A DNA stretch of 17,638 nt from DATFIX01 sp047617305 (GTDB taxonomy: Archaea > Halobacteriota > Halobacteria > Halobacteriales > Natrialbaceae). The notes under the pieces are model-generated. The model made no database searches and was not told the origin of the DNA. It saw only the letters and a program-made list of their open reading frames with translations. Below are positions 6,743-15,133 of this stretch, piece by piece. The DNA is taken from NCBI GenBank assembly GCA_047617305.1, contig JBLGCL010000043.1, positions 1 to 17,638 of the forward strand, given 5' to 3'. Numbering within the stretch: position 1 is the first letter of the stretch; every line of letters begins with the position of its first letter. The position numbers were made by a program, and so were the translations under genes.

Positions 6743-7321
6743 ATGTCTTCCGAGTTTCCCGACGAGATGACGGGGGTCGGTTTCGGCGGATCGATGGACG
6801 AACAGGACGGCGGGGATGACGGGGACGACGAGGAGGTAGAGCACGAACGGTTGCTGGTGTTCGAGATCGGCGACCGCGAGTACGCGGCGACGGTGGAAGC
6901 GGTGAAGACGGTGGTCGAACCGGGCGACATTACCAGGGTTCCGCTCTCCTCCGACGCGATCGAGGGAATCGTGGATCTTCGCGGGGAGATCACGGCAGTC
7001 ATCAATCCGCGGGTTCACTTCGGCGTCACCTCCTCCTCGATGTCCCCGGAACTCGAACGGCTGGTCATCTTCAATCGGCCGCCGGACCACCAGCCTGCCG
7101 GGATCCGTGTCGATCGCGTGATCGGCGTGGAGGCGTTTCCCGCTCCCCTGTTTTACCACCCGGAGGAGTTCGAATCCGACGCGTATGAGGGGCAGGATGA
7201 CCTGATCACCGCAGTCGTCCAGCGGTTCGAGGACGACGAGGTCACGGACCGGATCGGCGTCATCGACACCGAGGCGATGGTGGACGCCTCCGGCCGGGTC
7301 GCTGCGGAGCCGGGTTCCTGA
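6743..7321 (+). CDS. cheW: Chemotaxis coupling protein CheW
   Basis: CheW is the SH3-like scaffold that joins receptors to CheA. The CheW core runs from about residue 35 (RLLVFEIGDREYAATVEAVKTVV) to about 180, and includes the typical DAIEGIVDLRGEITAVINPRVHFG segment. The first ~33 residues are a Gly/Asp-rich acidic extension. The start is uncertain: ATG 6743, ATG 6767 and ATG 6794 are all in frame before the conserved core, and no clear TATA box picks one. It precedes the cheY operon in the same direction but is separated by 134 bp with its own strong promoter, so it may be a separate unit. Confidence 0.9.
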   Translation: MSSEFPDEMTGVGFGGSMDEQDGGDDGDDEEVEHERLLVFEIGDREYAATVEAVKTVVEPGDITRVPLSSDAIEGIVDLRGEITAVINPRVHFGVTSSSMSPELERLVIFNRPPDHQPAGIRVDRVIGVEAFPAPLFYHPEEFESDAYEGQDDLITAVVQRFEDDEVTDRIGVIDTEAMVDASGRVAAEPGS

Positions 7322-7381
7322 TCGCTATTGCCGACTATTATTGTCCGATTGACAGCCGGGAGAATTGCGAGCAGCCCCTCG

Positions 7382-7401
7382 ATTATCACGCCTGATAACG
7401 G
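7382..7401. promoter_or_regulatory. Palindrome upstream of the cheY operon TATA box
   Basis: TTATCA (7383-7388) and TGATAA (7393-7398) form a perfect inverted repeat around CGCC. It ends 10 nt before the TATA box, where a haloarchaeal regulator could contact the upstream promoter edge. A near-copy precedes cheW. Confidence 0.5.
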
Positions 7402-7411
7402 GGCGATAGCA

Positions 7412-7417
7412 TTTATA
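7412..7417 (+). promoter_or_regulatory. TATA box of the cheY-cheR operon
   Basis: TTTATA sits within an AT island in the cheW-cheY gap, 44 nt before ATG 7456. A start about 26 nt downstream falls near 7440 and gives a leader of about 15 nt. AGGTG at 7441-7445 could act as a weak ribosome site. This is the best TATA match in the window. Confidence 0.65.
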
Positions 7418-7455
7418 CTTGCTCTCTGTCAACCGTTGGTAGGTGTATCAACCGG

Positions 7456-7818
7456 ATGTCGACAGAGGTGCTCATCGTGGACGACTCTCATTTTATGCGA
7501 AACCTCCTGCGTCAGATCCTGGAAGAGGAGTACGACATCGTCGGGGAGGCGTCCAACGGAGCCGAGGCGGTCAAGCTGTACAAAGAGGAAACCCCGGACA
7601 TCGTCATGATGGACATCGTGATGCCGAAGTGCAACGGCATCAAGGCGACGGCAGCCATCAAGAAGCTGGACCCGGACTCGCGCGTCATCATGTGCACGAG
7701 CGTCGGCCAGCGCGAGAAGATGAAGTTGGCCGTCAAGGCCGGGGCGGACGGGTACGTGACCAAGCCGTTCGAAGAACCCAGCGTTCGTAAGGCCCTGAAA
7801 GATGTCGTGCCGGCATGA
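7456..7818 (+). CDS. cheY: Chemotaxis response regulator CheY
   Basis: This 120-aa single receiver domain has all CheY residues: the acidic pair Asp9-Asp10, phosphoacceptor Asp53 (MMDIVMP), Thr81 and Lys103 (TKPF). CheA phosphorylates it. In archaea CheY-P acts on the archaellum motor through the CheF adaptor, not through FliM; no cheF is seen here. It is first in the operon, 15 nt or so behind the predicted transcription start, and overlaps cheB as ATGA (7815-7818). Confidence 0.96.
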   Translation: MSTEVLIVDDSHFMRNLLRQILEEEYDIVGEASNGAEAVKLYKEETPDIVMMDIVMPKCNGIKATAAIKKLDPDSRVIMCTSVGQREKMKLAVKAGADGYVTKPFEEPSVRKALKDVVPA

Positions 7819-8972
7819 CGAGTGTCCTGGTCGTCGATGATTCGCAGTTCATGCGAACGGTCATCGGGAACCTCCTGTCCGACCACGGATACGAGGTGTA
7901 TAGCGCGAGCGACGGGGAGGGCGCCGTCGAAGCCGTCGAGAAGCACGGCCCGGACATCGTAACCATGGACGTGGCGATGCCAGGGATGGACGGCATCGAG
8001 GCGGTCGAACGGATCATGAAACGGCGACCGACGCCGATCCTCATGCTCAGCGCCCACACGGAGGCGGGAGCGGACGCGACGTTCGAGGCCCTCTCGAAGG
8101 GTGCGGTCGACTTCCTGGCCAAGCCGGGCGGGGAAGTCTCGGTCGACATCGCGTCGCTGGAGGACCGGCTCGTCGAGACGGTCGAGGCCGTCGCCGACGC
8201 GGACCTCACGTCGATCGCCCGCGAGCGAACCGCGGAAACCGCCACAAGCGTCGCCGGCACCGCCGCTTCCGGCTCGACGTCGGAGGGGTCGGCGGCGCAA
8301 CCGGCGTCCCCGGCCATCACCACCAGCGCGGAAGCGGGGACGACCGACCGGCCGACCGCCACCGAACGTCCCTTCGTGGATCGCCCCACGGTCGTGATCG
8401 GCGCGTCGACGGGCGGGCCGAAGATCGTCGAACGGGTGCTCGCCGGGCTCCCCCTAGACCTGGACGCCCGGGTCCTGGTCGTCCAGCACATGCCGGGGAG
8501 TTTCACCGACCGCCTCGCCGCGCGGCTCGATTCGGTGCTCGACTACGATGTCAGGGAGGCCAGCGACGGCGACAGGGTCGACGGCGGCGAGATGCTCGTC
8601 GCGAAGGGTGGCTCTCACCTCGAAATCGCCCACTACGTCAACGGGCGCATACGGGTTCGTCTGAACGAAAAACGACGCGTTCACGGCGTGCGTCCGGCGA
8701 TCGACGTGACGATGCGAACGGCAGCGGACCGGATCGACGACCCCCTCGTCGGCGTCGTCTGTACTGGCATGGGAAAGGACGGAGCGGCGGGGATCGAGGC
8801 GATCGAGGCTGCCGGTGGCCACACGATCGCACAGGATCGGGCCACCAGTCCCGTTTTCGGCATCCCCCGACAGGCCATCGCCACCGGTGCCGTGGACGAG
8901 GTCCTCCCGGTCGACGAAATCGCCAGCGGAATCCTCGACGCACTCAGTACGGACGGTGATTCGAATGGATGA
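7815..8972 (+). CDS. cheB: Chemotaxis response regulator protein-glutamate methylesterase CheB
   Basis: CheB removes methyl groups from receptor glutamates and can deamidate glutamines. The 385-aa protein has an N-terminal receiver domain (about 1-120, Asp8, Asp9, phosphoacceptor Asp52, KPGG) and a C-terminal methylesterase domain (about 190-380). The catalytic triad is Ser198 (GASTGGP), His225 (QHMPGSF) and Asp322 (GMGKDGAAG). The linker (about 135-190) is Ala/Thr/Ser-rich and longer than in bacterial CheB. It overlaps cheY by four bases and cheA by eight. Confidence 0.96.
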   Translation: MTSVLVVDDSQFMRTVIGNLLSDHGYEVYSASDGEGAVEAVEKHGPDIVTMDVAMPGMDGIEAVERIMKRRPTPILMLSAHTEAGADATFEALSKGAVDFLAKPGGEVSVDIASLEDRLVETVEAVADADLTSIARERTAETATSVAGTAASGSTSEGSAAQPASPAITTSAEAGTTDRPTATERPFVDRPTVVIGASTGGPKIVERVLAGLPLDLDARVLVVQHMPGSFTDRLAARLDSVLDYDVREASDGDRVDGGEMLVAKGGSHLEIAHYVNGRIRVRLNEKRRVHGVRPAIDVTMRTAADRIDDPLVGVVCTGMGKDGAAGIEAIEAAGGHTIAQDRATSPVFGIPRQAIATGAVDEVLPVDEIASGILDALSTDGDSNG

Positions 8973-11900
8973 ATACACGCGAGACTTCGTTCAAGAGAGC
9001 GAGGAGAACATCACACGACTGAACAACTCGCTCCTCGACCTGGAACGGTCGCCCGACGACCGCGAGGCCATGGACGAGGTGTTCCGGATGGCCCACACGC
9101 TCAAGGGCAACTGCGGCACGATGGGCTACGACGACGCGCAGGACCTCGCCCACGCCATCGAGGACCGGCTCGACGACATCCGTGCCGGTCGTCTCGAAGT
9201 GACGCCCGAGCTAATGGACGAGATCTTCGACGCGGTCGACGAGCTCGAGGCGATGGTCGACGAGATCCGACGCCACGGCGAGCCCCAAAGCGAGCCGTCG
9301 GAGACGATCGATCGGCTCCACTCCCTGGCGCCGGAAGACGTCCTCACGCCGCCTAACGATTCGGAGATAGGGACGGCGATCGACGCCGCTTCGTCGCCGG
9401 ACGACGACCACAACGTCTATTTCGTCCGACTCGACATCGAGTCGTCCGGGACGGTGAACAACGGTCGCCGCGTCGTCGACGCGCTGGTCGACGCCTTCGA
9501 CCTCCTGGGAACGGTCCCGGGCCAGGAGACGATCGACGCCGGCGAGTACGGGGGCGAAATCGACGCCGTGTTCGGGGCGCCGGTTACCGAGGAGGCGATC
9601 AGCAACGCCCTCGAACCCGTCGACGCCGTTCAGGATTTCGTCATCGTCGAGGTGACGGACCGCGCCCGAGGGACGGCCGGTGGGGACCGTCCGGGCGAGG
9701 CCGCCGTCGATACCGATGCCGACGGTGATCGATCCGCGGCTACCGCCGGTGTCGAGTCGGTCGAGGACGTGTCGGTCGACGACCTCCTCAACGAGTTCGA
9801 CGACTACGACGACCTGGACGAGATGGTCGAACACGTCCGGGACGCCGAAGGCTTCGACGAACTCGGCGATCACGGGACGTTCGACGACGTCGAGGTCGAA
9901 CTCGACGTCGACGCGCCGGATCCGCTCGCCGACGTCGAGGAGAAAGAGCCCCGGTCGGCGGTCGACGCCGCCGAAACGGAGACGGCCGAGTCGGCCGATT
10001 CCGAAGCAGCCGAACCGCCGACCGACGGGACCGGCGAGGAGACGACCGGGGAGGACGAGGTCGTCGACGACGCGTCGGAAACGTTCAAGCAACTCAAGCA
10101 GGAGGTCGACCCGGTCGGGTTCGACGAACTGCAGGACGAGCTCGACGACCTGGAGTTCGATCAGTACGACCAGGAGGACGAGGTCGGGTTCCACGAACTC
10201 CTCGACGAGGACGAACTCGAGGACGACGAGTTCGACCCCTTCGGCGGCTCGGTGGAGGCGGAAGCCGATACAGCACCGGCGGACGATTCGTCGCCGGGCA
10301 AACCGACGGTCGACCAGGCCGAGGCCACCTCGGAATCACAGATCGAGTCCGTCGATCCCGAGGCGCTCATCGAGGAGGAAACGGAGCCCGAACCCGACGA
10401 GCCGGAAGGCCCCCAAGAGGCGGAGGCCGGGGACGCGGCCCCCGACGAAATCCTCGAGGAGTCGGGCACCGGGATGGACTTCGAAACCGGTGCGGGATCG
10501 GCGTCCGGGGAGGGGTCCGCGGAGAGTCCTGACGACGCGGCGACACCTGGCGGGGCAGGCGCCGCCGAACCGCCCGACGGCGAGGAGGGCGACGCTTTCG
10601 CGGACGAGCTCTTCGGCACCCCGGACGCGGAGGTATCGACGGACGCGGCAGAAGGTGCATCCGCCGAAAGCGATCCGGAACCGACGGAAGGCGACGCGGA
10701 GCCCGCCGAGGGCGAGGCTGTCGAACCGGCCGGGGCGGCGGACGAGCCGACGACCGGTGAGCCCGAGTCGATCGAGACGGAAGGCCTGGCCGATTCCGCC
10801 GCGGAAATCCGGGAGGAACCCGACGACTTGACGGCGGAAACGGAGCCCGGCGACGCGGACGCGGCGGCCGAATCGGAGGCGGTCGAACCCGGGTCCGATG
10901 CGGTCGCGGCCGACTCCGCCGAGGCCGAGCCGGAACCCGAGGCCGTCGACGGGACTCCCGAGGCGGTTGACGCCGGGAGATCGATCGAAGCCGGAGCCGA
11001 GGCGTCGGAAACCGAAGCTATCGAGGAGCTGGAACCGGTCGAGGTAACCGAACCGGCACCCGAACCGGAAGCGATCGAGGGGCCGGAAACGGTCGAGGAA
11101 TTGGAGCCCGAGCCGGAACCTGAAGCGGTCGAGGAGCCCGAACCGGCGCCCGAGACGACCGAGGAAGCGGAGGCGACCTCGTCGGCGACTCAGTTCGAAC
11201 CCGACATCGAGTTCGACACCGGCGAGGAGGTCACGTTCGAAGAGGATTACGACGACTTCGAGGACGCGGCTGCGTCGGGATCGGTCCCCGAGCCGTCGTC
11301 CCCGGAGGCGGAGAGGGAAGCGGAGTCGGACGTCCCGTCCGCCGCGGCCACGGACGCCGCGACGGCGCCGGACGACGAATCGGGCCTCAGCGCGACCGAC
11401 GACCTCTCTCCGGACGTGGACCTCGGGACGGAGGCGGACGTGTCCGAGATGACGCCGTCGGAGGAGTCCCCGGAACCGGGACGTTCGACCGAAGCGGTCG
11501 ATACGGACGCGGCGACCGACCCGACCGAACCGGCCGAGGGGACCGAAGCGGCCGATTCCGGCGGGGAACCGGCGGCGTCCGAGGAAGCGTTCCAGGAAAC
11601 CGTCGACGCCGACCTCGACGCGGTCGACTTCGAGAACGTCGAGGCGACCGTGGAGTTCGGTCCGGCGCGACCGACGGAGGCGGGTCCCGGCGACGAGTCG
11701 ACGGGGGAGGAATCCGCGGCATCCGACGAGGAACTGGACGGGGTCGAGGTGGCGGAGTTCGAGGTCGACGAGGAGGAGGCACCGTCCGTGGGCGACATCG
11801 ACGTGGACGACCTCACCGCCGAGATCGAGGCAGCGGACGAGGCCTTCGACGACCTCGATCTCGAGGCGTCGGATGCGGAACCGGACTTCGACGCACTGGA

Positions 11901-13260
11901 TCGCGAGTTCGGCACCGGGACGACCACCGAACCCGGTCCCGGTTCCGACGCCGAGGTCGGATCGGCCGCGGGTGACGAGGTCGACGACCGGCCCGGCCCC
12001 GGGAGCCTGCCGGTCGAGGTCGCGTCGGACCCCGAGGAACTCCCGGATCGGGACGTCGACCTCGACGAACTCCTGCCGACGCCACCGGGAGACGTAACCG
12101 AGGCCGAGGGCGAGGCCGAGGACGAGACCCAGTCCGTCCGCGTCGACATCGACCGGGTGGACGAACTCCTCAACCTCGTGGAGGGCCTCGTGACCACCAG
12201 GGCTCGCCTCCGTCGAGCGGTCGAGTCCGGCGAGTCGCTGGCCGCCATCGACCAGGAGATCGACGACCTCGAGGACCTCGTCGGTGACCTCCAGGACACC
12301 GTCATGGACGTCCGTCTCATGCCCCTGTCGACGGTGGCGAACCGGCTTCCGCGCACCGTTCGTGACATCGCTCGCGACCAGGACAAACGGGTCTCCTTCG
12401 AGATGAACGGCGGGGACGTCGAGATCGATCGGTCGATCCTGGACGACATCGACGATCCGCTGATGCACCTGGTTCGAAACGCGGTCGATCACGGGATCGA
12501 ACCCCCAGAGGAGCGCGAGGCGGCGGGCAAGGACCCGGAGGGAACGGTCGCGCTCAGGGCGCGACGGCAGCGCGACCAGGTCGTCATCGAGGTCGAGGAC
12601 GACGGCCGGGGACTCGATCCCGATCGCCTTCGCGAGGAGGCGGTCGAGCAGGGGTTCCTCTCGAGGGAAGCGGCCGAGGAACTGTCCGACGAGGAGATCT
12701 ACGACCTCGTCTTCGAGCCCGGATTCTCGACCACGGAAGACGTCTCGGACGTCAGCGGCCGGGGCGTCGGGATGGACGTCGTGTCGACGACGGTCGGGTC
12801 CGTGGGCGGGGCCGTATCGATCGAGAGCGAACCGGGGGAGGGCACGATCGTCAGCATGACGCTGCCCGTCACCGTCGCCATCTCCGACGTCCTGTTCGTG
12901 CGGTCGGGGGAGGAGGAGTTCGGCGTTCCGCTGAAGGCGGTCGAGGAGATCGGCGGGATGGAACGCGTCGAGATGGTCGACGGGGAGGAGTGCCTCGTCG
13001 ACGGCGAGGACGCTTACCCCATCCTTCGGCTGGCGGAAACCCTCGAAACGCGGGGAGCTACCCGGAACGACGAGGGCAAACTCGTGCAGCTTCGCCAGGA
13101 CGTTCGCGAGATCGCCATCCACTGTGACGAGGTCCGCGGACAACAGGAGGTCGTCGTGCGGCCGTTCGAGGGCGTTCTCGGCGACATTCCGGGGCTGAGC
13201 GGCGCGACGGTCCTCGGCGAAGGGGACGTGGTCAACATACTGGACGTGAATACACTATGA
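8965..13260 (+). CDS. cheA: Chemotaxis histidine kinase CheA, unusually long
   Basis: CheA autophosphorylates and passes phosphate to CheY and CheB. ATG 8965 is chosen over the upstream open frame because MDEYTRDFVQESEENI is the typical start of P1. Domains in order: P1 Hpt (1-105, phospho-His44 in MAHTLKGN); P2-like domain (about 151-232, VYFVRLDIE onward); an acidic low-complexity linker (about 233-1052); P3 dimerisation (from about 1055); P4 ATPase with N box His1168/Asn1172, G1 DDGRGLD (1213-1219) and G2 GRGVGMD (1265-1271); P5 CheW-like (about 1300-1425). Bacterial CheA is about 650 aa and this is 1431 aa, the excess being almost all linker. The kinase motifs are intact. It overlaps cheC as ATGA. 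Confidence 0.96.
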   Translation: MDEYTRDFVQESEENITRLNNSLLDLERSPDDREAMDEVFRMAHTLKGNCGTMGYDDAQDLAHAIEDRLDDIRAGRLEVTPELMDEIFDAVDELEAMVDEIRRHGEPQSEPSETIDRLHSLAPEDVLTPPNDSEIGTAIDAASSPDDDHNVYFVRLDIESSGTVNNGRRVVDALVDAFDLLGTVPGQETIDAGEYGGEIDAVFGAPVTEEAISNALEPVDAVQDFVIVEVTDRARGTAGGDRPGEAAVDTDADGDRSAATAGVESVEDVSVDDLLNEFDDYDDLDEMVEHVRDAEGFDELGDHGTFDDVEVELDVDAPDPLADVEEKEPRSAVDAAETETAESADSEAAEPPTDGTGEETTGEDEVVDDASETFKQLKQEVDPVGFDELQDELDDLEFDQYDQEDEVGFHELLDEDELEDDEFDPFGGSVEAEADTAPADDSSPGKPTVDQAEATSESQIESVDPEALIEEETEPEPDEPEGPQEAEAGDAAPDEILEESGTGMDFETGAGSASGEGSAESPDDAATPGGAGAAEPPDGEEGDAFADELFGTPDAEVSTDAAEGASAESDPEPTEGDAEPAEGEAVEPAGAADEPTTGEPESIETEGLADSAAEIREEPDDLTAETEPGDADAAAESEAVEPGSDAVAADSAEAEPEPEAVDGTPEAVDAGRSIEAGAEASETEAIEELEPVEVTEPAPEPEAIEGPETVEELEPEPEPEAVEEPEPAPETTEEAEATSSATQFEPDIEFDTGEEVTFEEDYDDFEDAAASGSVPEPSSPEAEREAESDVPSAAATDAATAPDDESGLSATDDLSPDVDLGTEADVSEMTPSEESPEPGRSTEAVDTDAATDPTEPAEGTEAADSGGEPAASEEAFQETVDADLDAVDFENVEATVEFGPARPTEAGPGDESTGEESAASDEELDGVEVAEFEVDEEEAPSVGDIDVDDLTAEIEAADEAFDDLDLEASDAEPDFDALDREFGTGTTTEPGPGSDAEVGSAAGDEVDDRPGPGSLPVEVASDPEELPDRDVDLDELLPTPPGDVTEAEGEAEDETQSVRVDIDRVDELLNLVEGLVTTRARLRRAVESGESLAAIDQEIDDLEDLVGDLQDTVMDVRLMPLSTVANRLPRTVRDIARDQDKRVSFEMNGGDVEIDRSILDDIDDPLMHLVRNAVDHGIEPPEEREAAGKDPEGTVALRARRQRDQVVIEVEDDGRGLDPDRLREEAVEQGFLSREAAEELSDEEIYDLVFEPGFSTTEDVSDVSGRGVGMDVVSTTVGSVGGAVSIESEPGEGTIVSMTLPVTVAISDVLFVRSGEEEFGVPLKAVEEIGGMERVEMVDGEECLVDGEDAYPILRLAETLETRGATRNDEGKLVQLRQDVREIAIHCDEVRGQQEVVVRPFEGVLGDIPGLSGATVLGEGDVVNILDVNTL
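9661..12120 (+). other. Low-complexity acidic linker inside cheA
   Basis: About 820 residues between P2 and P3 are dominated by Glu, Asp, Ala, Pro, Ser and Thr and are predicted disordered. Glu-Pro repeats are densest at about 10918-11190 (for example EPEPEPEAVEEPEPAP). Short islands with Phe, Tyr and Leu interrupt it: about residues 265-328, 369-427, 742-772, 876-902, 926-986 and 1020-1045. Reading frame and codon choice match the flanking domains, so it is a true part of the gene. Confidence 0.85.
10114..10236 (+). repeat. Two-copy VGF motif in the CheA linker
   Basis: The protein repeats VGFDELQDELDDLEFD (from residue 384) as VGFHELLDEDELEDDEFD (from residue 407), a period of 23 residues. 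Both copies share VGFxEL, acidic residues and a closing EFD. The repeat is visible at protein level but has diverged in DNA. Confidence 0.6.
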
Positions 13261-13892
13261 GCACGAACGAATCTCAGACGGAACGCACGCGCCTGATGGT
13301 CGACATCCGGAAGTTGAGCTTCATCAACGAAATGGCGAAGGTCGGGACCAACGGCGTCGCCGACAACATGGGCAAACTGACCGGCGAGGACGCCAAGATG
13401 GAGGTGACGAAGACGAACTTCGTCGACGTCGAGGACATCACTGGCCAATTCGACGACGGCAAACGCGTCGGCGTCCGGGTTCGGCTGCTCGAACCCCCAC
13501 ACGGTCACCTGCTCGTCCTCTTCCCCGAGGCCAGTGCGAAGAAGGTAACGGCCCTGATGCTCCGGGACATGGTCGACGACATGTCCTCGGTGTCCGGGGA
13601 GATGGCCAGAAGCGCGGTCGAGGAACTCGGTAACCAGATGGCCAACGGCTTCATCAACGGCTGGGCGGACGTCCTCGGCCGGGGCATCGACGTCGCCACT
13701 CCACAACTCGTCTACGCGCCGGCGGGGGAGATCGTCGAACGAACCGCCGGGCTCGGCGGCGAGGACCTGGCGCTGTTCTTCGATTCGGAACTGTCCGTCC
13801 CGAGCTACCAGATCCAGGCCGAGATTTACGCGTTCCCCGACCTCGCAGAGTTCGTCGAGATGATCAACGGCATCGAAACGACGCCCGCATGA
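13257..13892 (+). CDS. cheC: Chemotaxis protein CheC (CheY-P phosphatase family)
   Basis: This 211-aa CheC-family protein dephosphorylates CheY-P and binds CheD. The family motif is [D/S]-x3-E-x2-N-x22-P. The second helix matches fully: Ser119, Glu123, Asn126, Pro149 (SAVEELGN to ATP). The first helix (INEMAKVGTNGVADN) has lost the acidic and Asn residues, so only one of the usual two active sites seems intact. It overlaps cheA and the next cheC as ATGA. Confidence 0.92.
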   Translation: MSTNESQTERTRLMVDIRKLSFINEMAKVGTNGVADNMGKLTGEDAKMEVTKTNFVDVEDITGQFDDGKRVGVRVRLLEPPHGHLLVLFPEASAKKVTALMLRDMVDDMSSVSGEMARSAVEELGNQMANGFINGWADVLGRGIDVATPQLVYAPAGEIVERTAGLGGEDLALFFDSELSVPSYQIQAEIYAFPDLAEFVEMINGIETTPA

Positions 13893-15133
13893 AGCTCGAC
13901 GTCAACGCACTCGGCACGTTCTACCGAATGGCGAGGGAGGGCGCGGGCATCGCCGCGGGCCGGCTGACCCAGATGACCGGCGTCGACACCCGGGTCGGCG
14001 TCACGAAGCTCAACTTCATGCGGGGGTCCGAGATCCGTTCTGACTTCGAGGACGGTCGGGAGAAGGTCGGCGTCAGGGTCGAACTCTCGAACGGATTCGA
14101 GGGTCACGCGATGATCGTCTTCGACCGGGAGGACGCCCTGAACGTCGTCCGGACGCTCATGGCGGAGTCCGAGTCCGACGAGTTCGACGAGATGACCCGG
14201 AGCGCGGTGACCGAACTCGGCCAGATCATGAACAACGGCTTCATCGACGGCTGGGCCGACGTCCTGGGGACTGTCATCGACATCTCGACGCCGGACTTCA
14301 TCGAGGGAACGACCGTCGATCCGTTCATCGAGGACCTCGACGAGGCCCCCGGCGAGGACGACCTGGCCCTCCTGTTCCAGAGCCGGATCGAGGCCGTCGA
14401 CACCGAGATCGGATTCAGCCACTACCTCTTCCCGGATCACGACTCGATGGCTCGAATCCTCGAACGCCAACGGGCCGACGATCACGAGGGCATCGAGTAC
14501 GACAAGCTCGCCGGGTTCGACCGGATGGCCAAGCAGGGGGCGCAGGAGGTGGCCACCGCGGCGACGACGATGACCGGCATCGACACGACGGTGAACATCC
14601 GCCGCCTGAACTTCGTGTCCCTCGAGGCAATCCCCGAGGAGATCCCGTCCGAGATGCTCGTCGGCGTCGCCTTCGAGTTCGACGGGACGCCGAGCGGCTA
14701 CCTCCTGTTCCTGTTCGACGAGGCGTCCGCGGAGGAGATCGTGGACGCGATGGTCCCGACGGCACCGGACGAGCCCTTCGAGGACGAGATGGGCAAAAGC
14801 GCGATCAAGGAACTGGGCAACATCATGGCCAGCGGGTTCCTCGACGGCTGGGCGAACGTCCTCGATACGACGATCGACCATTCCACGCCGGAGTTCGTCC
14901 GGGACATCGGCAGTGCCGTCATCGATCCCGTCGTGATCCAGCTCGGCGAGAATCAGGAATTCGCGTTCGTCTTCGACACCGAAATTCAGGCCGAAGGGCG
15001 CGAGTTCGACTGTGACATCTACGCCATCCCCGACGAGGAGGACCTGGAGCGCGCGCTGAACGACCTCGAGGTCGAGCGGGTCGACGAGACGCCGACGACC
15101 GCCGACTTCACCGACATCGAAGACAACTCATGA
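13889..15133 (+). CDS. cheC: Tandem two-domain CheC protein
   Basis: This 414-aa protein holds two CheC-like domains, about residues 1-195 and 205-395, each starting with a similar motif (FYRMAREGAG and FDRMAKQGAQ). Domain 2 has the full motif: Ser304, Glu308, Asn311, Pro334. Domain 1 has Ser105, Glu109 and Pro135, but the catalytic Asn is Gln112, so it is probably inactive. It looks like an internal duplication. Both neighbours overlap as ATGA. A role in CheY-P turnover and CheD binding is inferred from the family. Confidence 0.88.
   Translation: MKLDVNALGTFYRMAREGAGIAAGRLTQMTGVDTRVGVTKLNFMRGSEIRSDFEDGREKVGVRVELSNGFEGHAMIVFDREDALNVVRTLMAESESDEFDEMTRSAVTELGQIMNNGFIDGWADVLGTVIDISTPDFIEGTTVDPFIEDLDEAPGEDDLALLFQSRIEAVDTEIGFSHYLFPDHDSMARILERQRADDHEGIEYDKLAGFDRMAKQGAQEVATAATTMTGIDTTVNIRRLNFVSLEAIPEEIPSEMLVGVAFEFDGTPSGYLLFLFDEASAEEIVDAMVPTAPDEPFEDEMGKSAIKELGNIMASGFLDGWANVLDTTIDHSTPEFVRDIGSAVIDPVVIQLGENQEFAFVFDTEIQAEGREFDCDIYAIPDEEDLERALNDLEVERVDETPTTADFTDIEDNS

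Noticed and set aside
8815..8964. 50-residue upstream extension of CheA
   Set aside because: It lies inside cheB in another frame; P1 begins at ATG 8965.
9680..10831. Open frame of 383 codons inside cheA on the same strand
   Set aside because: Its product is almost only Arg, Ser, Thr and Pro, an out-of-frame reading of the acidic linker.
10918..11190. Possible tandem DNA repeat in the Glu-Pro region of cheA
   Set aside because: Units vary in length and sequence; it is low-complexity protein coding rather than a clean DNA repeat array.
10336..13143. Very long open frame (935 codons) antisense to cheA
   Set aside because: It is a shadow of cheA codon bias: it is rich in Arg, Leu, Gly and Val, has no motifs, and lacks the acidic composition of real proteins here.
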